Of a DNA stretch of 20,131 nucleotides, positions 1 to 9,760 are shown piece after piece; positions within the stretch are counted from its first letter, which is position 1; each line of letters begins with the position of its first letter. Below the pieces are notes generated by a model, which saw only the letters and a program-made list of their open reading frames with translations, did not search any database and was not told the DNA's origin. Location: IMG/VR virus record IMGVR_UViG_3300047551_001483, positions 1 to 20,131 of that record; one strand, written 5' to 3'. Position numbers and translations under genes: made by a program. The stretch comes from a virus.

Positions 1-189
1 ATCGATTACACTCTAGGAAAACTTGTTTTATCAGAGTTCGATCCAGTTTCCATCGCAGACCCATTAAAAATTCTTCGTTTCGCTGCTAAACCAGCAACTA
101 ATAACTTCGAATCATCAAAAGATAAAATCTTTACAATCGACGAAGATGACGCAGGATCCATTAACATCAATATGTTTGCGATTGACTGA
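1..189 (+). CDS. 6: Probable baseplate wedge protein gp6, C-terminal fragment
   Basis: The first 62 codons in frame 1 are open and end at a TGA that shares its last base with the ATG of the next gene. Only the C-terminus is inside the window. It reads as a short beta-rich end (IDYTLGKLVLSEFDPVSI, then a KILRFAAKP strand and a FTIDEDDAGSINI strand). This fits the C-terminal end of T4-like gp6, the protein that with gp7 and gp53 forms the wedge core and links neighbouring wedges into the baseplate ring. The strongest support is synteny: the next two genes are recognisable gp7 and gp8 counterparts, and T4 has the order 6-7-8. Sequence alone is too short to be sure; another baseplate protein is possible. 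Confidence 0.62.
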   Translation: MDYTLGKLVLSEFDPVSIADPLKILRFAAKPATNNFESSKDKIFTIDEDDAGSININMFAID

Positions 190-3100
190 TGTTTGCAAAT
201 AACTATATCTCAACAATTGTAGAGAATCAGTTGCCTGATTTTGTCAGATCAGAGCATCCAAAATTTGTTGCGCTCCTTAAAAAGTATTATGAATACATGG
301 AGCAAGATGGTAAAACATTAAATCTCGGAAAAAATCTCTACGACTATGCTGACGTAGATACTACGAGATCTGATTTAATAAAGTATTTTAAATCTAAGAT
401 TATTCCAAACTTCCCAGAAGAAACAGAATTATCTACTGCGAAATTAATTAAAGCAGCCAGAGATTTCTATGATAAGAAAGGCACACCAGATTCATTTAAG
501 TTTCTCTTTCGCGCATTATACAATCAAGACATTGACGTTTACTTTCCTAAAGAAGATATTCTAAAAGCATCAGACGGTAAGTGGAAACAACCACAAGCAT
601 TGCGTTTAGCATTCTCTGATACGCTAACACTAGTTGCGAATGGCAATGTCAACGTGTTTGCTGTTTCTGCGAACACGATCACTTCTAATAACATTAACTT
701 CGTAAGCGCAAGTATCAATGTAAATTCCTATATTCAAATAGGAACAGAGAAAAGAAAAGTTACCAACGTCAATGCATCAACAATCATTGTTGAGATACCA
801 TTTGCGAATACAGGTAATGCGCAAACGTATGACTCTGCTAAACTCTATAAAGTTACACTCAGCGAATATGCATCCTTCAATGTAAATTTGTTAGAAAAGA
901 AACTTGGCGTTGGCGAAGTATCGAGAACAACTTGCGTTATCGAAAAGGCAGTGCAAACAGTTGATAGCCAAACAGGTCGCGAGATCGTTGAACTTTATGT
1001 TTCGAATGTTCGAAGATTGTTTGATGCTGGCGAGAATCTAGTTGTCAAATATACTGAAGATGGTATAGAGAAAACATTTAAGTCTAAGATTATTTCACTT
1101 ATCTCTAATCTTTCTTTGTATCGCAATCGTTTCGGTGTGGTGCAAACAGGTCGCCGTTACAAGACAGGCGATCCAGTCGTGTTTTATGGTGGTCTTGCAG
1201 ATACACCTGACGCCACAGAAGCAGTTGCTGTTGTCAATAATGTTTCTACTGGTTCTATTGAATCTATTACAGTAACCAAGCCTGGATACTATTATAGCAC
1301 ATTCGATAATTCATTTATTCGCGTGTTATCTACTTCTGGCGTTGGCGCTAACGTTGTTATCGATTCTATTTGGGATGACGTACCAGCAAATGCTGAAATA
1401 TTTGCATTTAATACCGACGCTCTTGTCTACAAGAAAGATATTCTTTTAAATGCATTAGAATACGACTTTGATAATGTAACCAATTATGTTAATGTTATTA
1501 CAGGTGCAGGTAATACAGTTAACACTGTTAATTTAAACACTGCTTCCTATGTTGCAAGTAATGTTAATAACTATTACAAATCATTTATTCTACAAATAAT
1601 TTCTGGCACAGGTGCAGCCAACTCGCCTAACAGCGCTCAAATATTGTCATATAATGGTACATCTAAAATTGCAACTCTATCTACTAATCTAGCAGTTGCT
1701 CCAGATAATACTAGCAATGTGAAAATTTATGCCAACGCTCAAACTGAGATTGGTCGCGCGATGACATTTGATAATGTTCTATTGGGTAGAATTAGACTTG
1801 TTGACCTTTTAGATGGTGGTGCTGCGTTTGAAGAACCACCAACCTTTGATACCGAAACAACGTATCAAACAGACTACACTTTAGACCAAGGCTATCTGAG
1901 TATTCCAACTGGTAATTTCTCAAGTTATAATAAAACAGGATTACCATATCCGTCTATTCGTTTAAGATCAGATGGTCCATACAGTTCAGCAAACGGATTC
2001 TATACTGGTTGTAGATTATTTTTAGATCCAGGTGATACAGCACACTATGCAAAAGTTGTGGATTACGTGGTAACCAATCCTGGAACAAGCGCTAATGTGA
2101 AGACACTCTACCTCGATCGCGCTTTTGAAAATAATATTAACGCGATCAATATTCTAGGATTTAGATTATTTTTGGACTTTAGACCAAGCGTTCGCACGAT
2201 TGGTAAAATTGGTATTATCAATGTTAAGAAGGGTGGAAGCGGTTATAACACTGGCGATTTCTTAGAGTTTATTGGAACAGGATATGGCGCCAATGCTACA
2301 TTAACTGTTTCTGGAGGCGCAATTACGTCAGTCAATTTAACCAGTCGCGGTGAAGGCTATAGCGCCATGCCGAGTGTTCGAGTCTTGGCTGCTAATGGAT
2401 CGATCTCAGCAGGCGCCAATGCTGAATTTGAAGTGTTGGGATTGAGCAGCGGTGAAGAAATTACTGCTGAGACCTCAGACATTGGTCGTATTCAAGACTT
2501 CCGTATTATCAATCGTGGCTTCGATTACGCAAACACTCCTCTCGTATCATTAAAAGTTGTAGATATTTTAACTGACAATCTACCAGCCGCTACTGTTGTT
2601 CTAACAGGTGATACGGTATGGCAAGGTAATACCACAAATACCAGCGCAACGTTCCAAGGTGTCGTTGACGCATCTTATAGACCTGATACAGTCAATACTG
2701 TTATTCGCGTGTTTAACTATAGTGGTACTATTAATACTTCCGCAGCACTTAGAGTAAACACTACATCGGGCAATATTTCGGTAAACGTATCAACGCAAAA
2801 CGCTGTAGTGTCATTTGCTGACATTTATGACGCTGCAGAACGCAAATATCCGTTCTATTATGGTAATGGATTGGCTAAAGCCAACGCTGAGTTCCTCAGA
2901 GGTCTTATTAAGTATGACGGATTCTATCTAAACACAGATGGATTCCCAAGTTCAGATAAGAAACTACAGAATAAAGACTACTACCACAATTATTCTTATG
3001 AATTATCTACTGAAAAATCGTTGGATGATTATAAAGAAACGATCTATCGTGTTGCGCATCCTGCAGGTATGCAGTTGTTGTCCAAGTATCTTCTAAAGAA

Positions 3101-3638
3101 TGAGATTGACGATGACTTAACAATATCCTCGAATATCTCTACTTCAAACACTTCTCAGTCAACTAATGCCAATACAAGTTACGCAAGCAATGTTCTTTAT
3201 GGTAACTCATCATTCTTCGTAAGTAAACCTGGAGAACCTGGTCCAAGAGCCAACGTAGGCGATTTAATCGTCATAAATACAACTGAAACAGCTTCTTTAA
3301 AACAATATACAAGAGTGATCGCAAACGTTGTAAGCAACGATGTAATTTGGCTGGAGTCAGCCATTGGTGGAGTTGGCGACGGTCGTTTAAGAATCACTAC
3401 TGGTAATGCTAATGTTAGAGTTTATTCTAACACTTCTGCAATTACAGAAAGTTTGGAAGCCAATGACAATATTTCATTTAATATATCTGGCACTGTTTAT
3501 AGAAAGAGTATCGTATCTATTACTGGTAATTTAATACAATTGAATACGTCAACTGGACTAGCCAACGCCAATGTACTTTACTTAAAGACGCCAATTTATA
3601 ACGTAGTGGCGTATAAGATTATTAGGACAAATTCATGA
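189..3638 (+). CDS. 7: Baseplate wedge protein, remodelled gp7 counterpart with large internal insertion
   Basis: 1149 aa. Residues about 1-135 resemble the part of T4 gp7 that starts some 300 residues before its C-terminus: a helical start, then AARDFYDKKGTPDSFKFLF and RALYNQDIDVYF, which match T4's DFYSTKGIEASYKFLFKVLYNEEVEI. Residues about 878-974 (FLRGLIKYDGF, YKETIYRVAHPAGMQLLSKY) match T4's RYKSDVIRFVHPVGFGF region. Between them lie about 740 inserted residues rich in Asn/Thr beta modules: a GTExRxV module at 170-222, GxGY-type modules at about 355-396, 675-750 and 764-805, and a SYNGT module at 441-515. Some 175 more residues follow the core. The first ~700 residues of T4 gp7 have no counterpart. 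The start overlaps the previous stop (TGATG) and has no good Shine-Dalgarno sequence, so coupled translation is likely. T4 gp7 is the central wedge protein binding gp10, gp8 and gp6. The T4 comparison is from memory. Confidence 0.85.
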   Translation: MFANNYISTIVENQLPDFVRSEHPKFVALLKKYYEYMEQDGKTLNLGKNLYDYADVDTTRSDLIKYFKSKIIPNFPEETELSTAKLIKAARDFYDKKGTPDSFKFLFRALYNQDIDVYFPKEDILKASDGKWKQPQALRLAFSDTLTLVANGNVNVFAVSANTITSNNINFVSASINVNSYIQIGTEKRKVTNVNASTIIVEIPFANTGNAQTYDSAKLYKVTLSEYASFNVNLLEKKLGVGEVSRTTCVIEKAVQTVDSQTGREIVELYVSNVRRLFDAGENLVVKYTEDGIEKTFKSKIISLISNLSLYRNRFGVVQTGRRYKTGDPVVFYGGLADTPDATEAVAVVNNVSTGSIESITVTKPGYYYSTFDNSFIRVLSTSGVGANVVIDSIWDDVPANAEIFAFNTDALVYKKDILLNALEYDFDNVTNYVNVITGAGNTVNTVNLNTASYVASNVNNYYKSFILQIISGTGAANSPNSAQILSYNGTSKIATLSTNLAVAPDNTSNVKIYANAQTEIGRAMTFDNVLLGRIRLVDLLDGGAAFEEPPTFDTETTYQTDYTLDQGYLSIPTGNFSSYNKTGLPYPSIRLRSDGPYSSANGFYTGCRLFLDPGDTAHYAKVVDYVVTNPGTSANVKTLYLDRAFENNINAINILGFRLFLDFRPSVRTIGKIGIINVKKGGSGYNTGDFLEFIGTGYGANATLTVSGGAITSVNLTSRGEGYSAMPSVRVLAANGSISAGANAEFEVLGLSSGEEITAETSDIGRIQDFRIINRGFDYANTPLVSLKVVDILTDNLPAATVVLTGDTVWQGNTTNTSATFQGVVDASYRPDTVNTVIRVFNYSGTINTSAALRVNTTSGNISVNVSTQNAVVSFADIYDAAERKYPFYYGNGLAKANAEFLRGLIKYDGFYLNTDGFPSSDKKLQNKDYYHNYSYELSTEKSLDDYKETIYRVAHPAGMQLLSKYLLKNEIDDDLTISSNISTSNTSQSTNANTSYASNVLYGNSSFFVSKPGEPGPRANVGDLIVINTTETASLKQYTRVIANVVSNDVIWLESAIGGVGDGRLRITTGNANVRVYSNTSAITESLEANDNISFNISGTVYRKSIVSITGNLIQLNTSTGLANANVLYLKTPIYNVVAYKIIRTNS

Positions 3639-5260
3639 AGTCATTAGTCTACAAAGATTTTGGAATCACGAACGCTGAAAACTTCGAGACCATGGTTTCT
3701 CTACCATTGGCAAATGTTTATGTGATGATTGGTCGATCATTACAATGGGCAAATGCGTCTAATAGTTCATTGTTAGATGACACCTATTTACCTGCTCCAT
3801 ATGATACGGTAGATTACGCAAATCAGTTAGCCAGAGATGGCATGATTATGAAAAAGATTACTGCTGCTGATCTTCAATTAGTAGCGCCAAGAGTTGATTG
3901 GGTAGCAAACACAGTTTATATTGCATACAATCAAACAACTAATCTATTTGTTAAGACTATTTCTACCACAATTACTGGTGGAAACGTAAATGTTTCAGGT
4001 GCATTGGCTAATACTGTTGTTGCCAATGGTATTAATCTTGCCGCATTGACTCCTGACGTAATCTCAGGAACACTTATTACTGTAGGTACTGAAACGAAAG
4101 AAGTTCATTACGTGACGCCAAACGGCACATTCCTTCGCGTTAACACAGCATTTGCTAACACATACACTTCACAAAATTTACAAGTATTAACTACGTCAGC
4201 AGTTCAATATTCAAACAAGTTTTATGTTCGTAATAACATGGATCAGGTGTTTAAATGTTTGTTTAACAATGATGGTGGTTTGTCTAGTATAATGCCAGAA
4301 ATCGCATTAGATGGTCAGTTGCCAGAAAATCCATACATTGAGACATCAGATAACTACAAATGGAAGTATCTATACACTATCCCATCTGGTTTGAAAAATA
4401 AATTCTTTACTGACAAATATATGCCAGTTCTTCGTGAGTCTATTGTTTATGATAATGCTGTTGGCGGTAGTATTGATATTATTAAAATTAATAGTGGCGG
4501 AAGTGGATATTATGCTGGCGGTAGCGTTAATAATTATGCTATTGCTACAGTAACTGGTGACGGAACTCGAGCCAATGTCACTGTTGATGTAACCAGCGGT
4601 GTTATAACTGATATTAATATTCTTGATGGCGGCAATAATTATACAACCGCAATAGTGGCATTAAATGACCCACTTCAAACATCATTAGGAGCAAATGCAA
4701 ATTTATCAGTTGTAATTAGCCCAAGTTATGGACACGGTGCATATCCTGTAAGAGAAATAGGTGCATCAGATATTATGATTAGCGTAGATTTTGATGGCGA
4801 TTTAGGAGGCGAACTGCCTACTGAATCTGATGGAACTGACACGATAAGGCAAATTTCCATCATTAAAGATCCGCAGTATGCTAATGGCGCATATGCAACT
4901 TCAACATATTTGCCAGTCTTTACTGAGTTATCTGTTTCTGCGCCATCTGTTACATTTGATCATAACGCTATTGTGTATTCTGGTAGCAGTTATGAGAATG
5001 CAGCGTTTACGGCTCGCGTAGTTCATTTTGATGATGAAACTAATTTATTGTTAATTAACAATATTGCTGGTAATGTGAATGCTTCTATATCAGATACCAT
5101 TTATCAGTACGGTAATCCCCTTGTTACTGCGAAAGTGTTTACCGTCACAAAACCAGATATAAATATTTTCAGCGGTGAGTTATTATATGTCGAGAATAGA
5201 GCAAAGATTACTCGCTCTCCTGATCAAACAGAAACAACTAAACTAGTTGTAGAATTTTAA
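3635..5260 (+). CDS. 8: Baseplate wedge protein gp8
   Basis: 541 aa against 334 in T4 gp8, a dimeric wedge protein that binds gp7, gp10 and gp6. Conserved blocks run in T4 order: VYVMIGRSLQWAN at 28 (T4 TIFITFGRSEPWSSN), VAPRVDWV at 83 (T4 VIPRRDWG), KWKYLYTIP at 242 (T4 VWEYLFEIP), IRQISIIKDP at 404 (T4 FRQISIITNP), and the C-terminal GELLYVENR...DQTE at 514 (T4 GEMIYMENR...DQTE). The extra length sits in insertions: a GTExKxV beta module at about 138-187, a GxGY module at about 277-363, and a further segment around 425-505. The ATG overlaps the stop of the preceding gene by four bases (ATGA), with AGGA at 3624-3627 as ribosome binding site. Identification is strong because both ends and the interior blocks match. 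Confidence 0.93.
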   Translation: MKSLVYKDFGITNAENFETMVSLPLANVYVMIGRSLQWANASNSSLLDDTYLPAPYDTVDYANQLARDGMIMKKITAADLQLVAPRVDWVANTVYIAYNQTTNLFVKTISTTITGGNVNVSGALANTVVANGINLAALTPDVISGTLITVGTETKEVHYVTPNGTFLRVNTAFANTYTSQNLQVLTTSAVQYSNKFYVRNNMDQVFKCLFNNDGGLSSIMPEIALDGQLPENPYIETSDNYKWKYLYTIPSGLKNKFFTDKYMPVLRESIVYDNAVGGSIDIIKINSGGSGYYAGGSVNNYAIATVTGDGTRANVTVDVTSGVITDINILDGGNNYTTAIVALNDPLQTSLGANANLSVVISPSYGHGAYPVREIGASDIMISVDFDGDLGGELPTESDGTDTIRQISIIKDPQYANGAYATSTYLPVFTELSVSAPSVTFDHNAIVYSGSSYENAAFTARVVHFDDETNLLLINNIAGNVNASISDTIYQYGNPLVTAKVFTVTKPDINIFSGELLYVENRAKITRSPDQTETTKLVVEF

Positions 5261-5275
5261 TCGTAGGTAAAATCA

Positions 5276-8200
5276 ATGGAATTTAATGTAGAACCATATT
5301 GGGACGATTTTGAAGCGACTAATGGTGCATTAGAAAATAACTATATGCGCATTCTGTTTCGTCCTGGCTACGCTGTTCAGGCACGCGAACTCACGCAGTT
5401 ACAAACTATTCTTCAGAATCAAATCAAGCAATTCGGCGATCACATTTTTAAGGATGGCTCACCAGTAATTGGTGGACATTTAACCATTGATAGTGGTGTT
5501 ACTTATCTAAAATTAGAAGCGCAAGATCCAGCAGGTCAAGACATTGATCTAGAAAACTTCCTTGGTGTTACAGTATTCAATTCAGGAGCACCAAAAACTC
5601 GCGCAAAGGTTATTCAAACTTATGATACCTCCAGCGATCGCACATTGATAATTCGTTATCTTCGTGGTTCAGGATTTACAGCTGGACAAACTATTTCAAC
5701 AGCAGCTGGCTTTAGTGCCAACGTTGCTACTGGTACATTTACTGGTACAGGTTCAACAGTTTCTATTAACGAAGGCGTGTTCTATGTTAATGGATTCTTC
5801 GTAACTGTTCAGCCACAAACTATAGTCCTAGATCCATATTCATCAACGCCAACTTATCGCGTTGGTTTAGAAATTGATGAAGAAATTATTACAGAATCAG
5901 TAGACAACGCACTACTAGATCCTGCTCAAGAGTCATTTAACTATCAGGCTCCAGGTGCTCATCGCTATCAATTTTCATTAAATTTAGCAAAACGTACAAT
6001 CGATTCTATTGACGATAGTCGTTTTTTTGAATTATTGCGCGTAGAAAATGGTGTTATTACCAAACAAGTTAGTTATCCAATTTACTCAGAGTTAGAAAAA
6101 ACTCTTGCTCGCCGCACTTATGATGAGTCTGGTAACTATGAAGTTAAACCATTTTTAGTAGATGTTTCAGCAAATACTGTTGCTGGTTCAACAGGCAATG
6201 CTAACACATTCATTGTAAATGTTCAACCTGGAAAAGCATACGTCAAGGGTTTTGAATTTGAAACGATCGGAACAACTAAACTAGCATCTGATCGCGCTAG
6301 AACTTCAACAACTAGAAAAGATTATAATCTTTCTCTTTACTATGGTAACAGAGTATATCTTTCTAACGTACAAGGCAGCGCAACTGCAGGTTTAGGAGTT
6401 TCTTATTCAGCACTCAACGAAGTTGACATTCACTGCGTTGCTGCTAATACTGTTGATCTTACAGGTATCTCAGCCAATTATTATTCTACAAGAATTGGCA
6501 CTGCAAAGATCAGAAACTTAGATAGATTGACTGGCGACACATATCAACTTTATTTGACGGATATGGATTTCTCGCCTATCGTTGCAACAGCCAATGCTAC
6601 AACGAATACCACAGCCATCAAGTTTCCGCCAAACTTTTCTGCTTCACCTAATGCATATCAAAATTGCATTATCACTATCGTAAATAATTTCGGATCAAAT
6701 GGCAACGTCGCTAAAATCACATCATATGATGGCACGAATAGAACTGCCTTTATTAATCCGCCAATTAAAACCGCGATGCTTCGCGGTGCTACATTCTCAC
6801 TCACCATTCCACCAGAATTTGCTGAATCTATTATCTCAGCAAACTCAGGATTTACTGGAGCAAACCTACAGGCAAATATTGCACTAGGAAGCCCAAGTAG
6901 AGATCCACTCGGAAATACTGTGTACGAAGATGCTACTTTGGACACAATGCTCTATAAAATACCTAACTTCTATGTGAAGTATGATAGTGATAAGAGCGTT
7001 GACTTCTTTCGTAGAATATTAAAATCAACAGTAAACTTCACAGTAAATGGTGCAGCAACTATTACTCTTACAGGTTCTGATGGTGTGCTAGATTTTGGAT
7101 CTGATGGTGCACTTGTTTCATCAGCAGAACGTTCAGAGAACATCATTGTCGTCGCAAAAACTGGCGCAAACGCTGGTAAAATTATCGACATGACTCTTGG
7201 AACTAGAAGCGCATATCGAACAGACTCTGCAACGTTAACTCTTTATACCTCAAACGGTTCAGGTACAGCGTTCGACGGCGACATTTATCTAACAACAAAA
7301 CTAAACAATGCCAATGGTATTGCTCGTAGAGTTAAGACGTTAGTGCAGTCTAACAGTGCTATCACAGCAGGAGATACATTATCTTCAGCATCAGCAGTTA
7401 CTGGATATTCTGATATTAAAATTAATGCATCTAATGGCACTATTTGGTTTACATCAAGCAACGTTGTAAACAAAATTCCTGGCGAAAAAACATCATTGTT
7501 CTTGAGCGATGTTGTAAAAATTAACAGAATTTATGATTCTGGTAGTATCTCATATGCTCCTAATACAACTAACAAAACTGATATCACTGATCGCTATACT
7601 TTTAACTCAGGTCAAACAGATAGTTACTACGATCATGCATCAATAACTTTAAAACCTGGTGAAAATCCACCAAGTGGACAAACAGTTGTATTCGTAGATT
7701 ATTATACGCATACTGGCACTGGTTATATTTCTCAAAAATCATATGCTAACAGTGTTTATGATTCTGAGCAAATTCCAGTTTATAAGAGTCAAACAGGGCA
7801 ATTATATTATCTTCGCGACTGTATTGATATGCGTCCACTTCGCGTATCTGGTTTAACTGCTAATCCATATAAGGCAATTACACTTGGACCAACAGGTAAT
7901 GTGGCTGCTAATGGTTATGTAATTACTGCTAATACAGCAAGATCACAAAACGTGTTGACTCCACCATTGATTACTGGTTCAATCGTTAGAATTAATAGCG
8001 AAGATAGAATTGTTGATAAGATTGACAATCCTACACAGATTAGAGTCACAAGACCATTTAATTCAGCATGCACTAATGGATCTATTCAACTAGTTGTTGA
8101 GAACATTCAATTAACTGGTGGTGTTGTACAACGTCCAACTGATTCTATGGAACTAGATTATGAATATTATCTACCAAGAATCGATAGAGTTGTAGCAACA

Positions 8201-9745
8201 AAGGATAAAGAATTTAAACTTATCCAAGGCGTTCCATCATTAACGCCAACACCACCTCTTGAACCAGAAGATTCAATGTCAATTTGTACAATGGATCTTC
8301 CACCATATACTGCTTCACTTAAATCAATTAATATCAAGCATATTGAAAATCGTCGATACACGATGAAAGATATTGCTATTATTGATAAGAGAGTTGCGCA
8401 GTTAGAAGATTATGTTCGACTCAAGGAATCTGAGAAGAATATTATCACAGATCCACCAAAGTCACCAGAAACGCCAAATATTAACAAACCAATCTATGGC
8501 ACTATTGTTGATGAGTTCAACGATATGACGGTGACTGACACATCACCAAGCGCTGAATTCTCAGCAGCTGTTGAGAAGGGGCTATTAACCTGCGCTAAAC
8601 TAATCAAAGCATACTCATTAGAACCTACAAAGTGGAGTTCTGGTGACAAACTCTTTATGCTTGGATATTCTGAAACGCCATTTGTTTCTCAGCCATTGTA
8701 TTCAAATACAGCAGGTGAAGTGGTTCAGAGTGGAATTATTGCTAAATTTGAAGGATTCGCAACTCTTTCACCAGAGCGTGATTACTTCTATTCGCAAACA
8801 TTCTTACCAGTACTAGGCGATACATCTGGTCGTTATGTTGAACCACCAACAACATTGGAACCTCCAGTTATTCCTGACGTTCCTTCAACACCAGGAACTG
8901 GACCAGTACCAGTTCCGCTTCCAAATTTACCATACCTAGATCCAAACTACACTGGAAATATTGTGGTAAACATTGGTGCAAATAACTATACTGATACAGT
9001 ATACAACGAACCAGTGTTGGTCGGCGATCGACTACCAACCAGAAGAAGTATCGTAGTGGATATTCCTCACTGGACTACGCAACCACAAATTAGTATTTTA
9101 CCGCAATATATTGATTATACCGAAACACTAAACGTTGCTCCGATTACATCAAGTAACAGTTATGTGAGCGTCAATATTGCTGCTACGCCAGATACTATTA
9201 CTACGTCAAATCTCACAGCATTTAATCTTGCTTCAATTGGGTTGGCTGTTGGCGGCTTCTTGGCTATCGGTCAAAATGTTGGTATACAAGATGGTCGCGA
9301 GGAAAGATTTATTAAGTTCATTGATCCAACTGGATCATTTATACAAGTTGATACCAACTTTACTGCTAATCTCACATCAGCTAATTTGGCAAACGTTGGA
9401 ATTATCGAAACCTTTACTCCAACTGTTGAAACTCAAACAGTTACATACGAGCCTTTGATTACTCAACAAATATCACTAGACTTTACGTCAATGATGCCAC
9501 TCACATATCTTGATGATATTTGGGCGCCACCACTTGTAGAGCCAGTGCCACCAGTTGAGTATCCAATGCCTGTATTTGCGCCAGGATGGCTACAAGAAAC
9601 CATCACTGCGCCATCAGTTGATACTGGATTTGATCAAATCTTTAATTCGCAGCCAGATGCTGCGCCAACTCCAGAAACTGATTTTAACTTTAATTTTGGC
9701 GATTTCGGATATTGGAACTTTGATAACTTTTATTATGGATCATAA
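5276..9745 (+). CDS. DUF4815-type virion structural protein (peripheral baseplate / fibre attachment)
   Basis: 1489 aa. The N-terminus (NVEPYWDDFEA, NNYMRILFRPGYAVQARELTQ, FKDGSPVIGG at 59-68) is typical of DUF4815 proteins of marine T4-like and other myophages. Further family-like blocks are GVFYVNGFFV at 167, GKAYVKGFEFE at 319 and RRYTMKDIAIIDKRV at 1026, which begins a short coiled coil to about 1058. Inserted beta modules lie at 443-511, 882-941 and 1310-1382. Residues 1189-1222 are proline-rich. The C-terminus is again proline-rich and ends in an aromatic, Asn/Asp-rich tail (FNFGDFGYWNFDNFYYGS). No enzymatic motif is seen. The gene starts 15 bases after gene 8 behind AGGTAAAA (5265-5272). 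T4 has gene 9 then 10 in this position, so a role at the baseplate periphery, holding fibres, is a reasonable inference, not something shown. Confidence 0.83.
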   Translation: MEFNVEPYWDDFEATNGALENNYMRILFRPGYAVQARELTQLQTILQNQIKQFGDHIFKDGSPVIGGHLTIDSGVTYLKLEAQDPAGQDIDLENFLGVTVFNSGAPKTRAKVIQTYDTSSDRTLIIRYLRGSGFTAGQTISTAAGFSANVATGTFTGTGSTVSINEGVFYVNGFFVTVQPQTIVLDPYSSTPTYRVGLEIDEEIITESVDNALLDPAQESFNYQAPGAHRYQFSLNLAKRTIDSIDDSRFFELLRVENGVITKQVSYPIYSELEKTLARRTYDESGNYEVKPFLVDVSANTVAGSTGNANTFIVNVQPGKAYVKGFEFETIGTTKLASDRARTSTTRKDYNLSLYYGNRVYLSNVQGSATAGLGVSYSALNEVDIHCVAANTVDLTGISANYYSTRIGTAKIRNLDRLTGDTYQLYLTDMDFSPIVATANATTNTTAIKFPPNFSASPNAYQNCIITIVNNFGSNGNVAKITSYDGTNRTAFINPPIKTAMLRGATFSLTIPPEFAESIISANSGFTGANLQANIALGSPSRDPLGNTVYEDATLDTMLYKIPNFYVKYDSDKSVDFFRRILKSTVNFTVNGAATITLTGSDGVLDFGSDGALVSSAERSENIIVVAKTGANAGKIIDMTLGTRSAYRTDSATLTLYTSNGSGTAFDGDIYLTTKLNNANGIARRVKTLVQSNSAITAGDTLSSASAVTGYSDIKINASNGTIWFTSSNVVNKIPGEKTSLFLSDVVKINRIYDSGSISYAPNTTNKTDITDRYTFNSGQTDSYYDHASITLKPGENPPSGQTVVFVDYYTHTGTGYISQKSYANSVYDSEQIPVYKSQTGQLYYLRDCIDMRPLRVSGLTANPYKAITLGPTGNVAANGYVITANTARSQNVLTPPLITGSIVRINSEDRIVDKIDNPTQIRVTRPFNSACTNGSIQLVVENIQLTGGVVQRPTDSMELDYEYYLPRIDRVVATKDKEFKLIQGVPSLTPTPPLEPEDSMSICTMDLPPYTASLKSINIKHIENRRYTMKDIAIIDKRVAQLEDYVRLKESEKNIITDPPKSPETPNINKPIYGTIVDEFNDMTVTDTSPSAEFSAAVEKGLLTCAKLIKAYSLEPTKWSSGDKLFMLGYSETPFVSQPLYSNTAGEVVQSGIIAKFEGFATLSPERDYFYSQTFLPVLGDTSGRYVEPPTTLEPPVIPDVPSTPGTGPVPVPLPNLPYLDPNYTGNIVVNIGANNYTDTVYNEPVLVGDRLPTRRSIVVDIPHWTTQPQISILPQYIDYTETLNVAPITSSNSYVSVNIAATPDTITTSNLTAFNLASIGLAVGGFLAIGQNVGIQDGREERFIKFIDPTGSFIQVDTNFTANLTSANLANVGIIETFTPTVETQTVTYEPLITQQISLDFTSMMPLTYLDDIWAPPLVEPVPPVEYPMPVFAPGWLQETITAPSVDTGFDQIFNSQPDAAPTPETDFNFNFGDFGYWNFDNFYYGS

Positions 9746-9760
9746 CTGAGGTAAAACGAC

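Noticed and set aside
172-197. Direct repeat ATGTTTGC at 172 and 189 across the gene 6/7 junction
   Set aside because: Only eight bases in codons for Met-Phe-Ala; no sign of an attachment site or duplication beyond it.
9177-9458. 93-codon overlapping + frame rich in Leu and Gln inside the 1489-aa gene
   Set aside because: Low-complexity Leu/Gln composition is what another frame of Asn/Thr/Ala-rich codons gives. Similar frames at 15484-15807 and 18819-19160 were dropped for the same reason.
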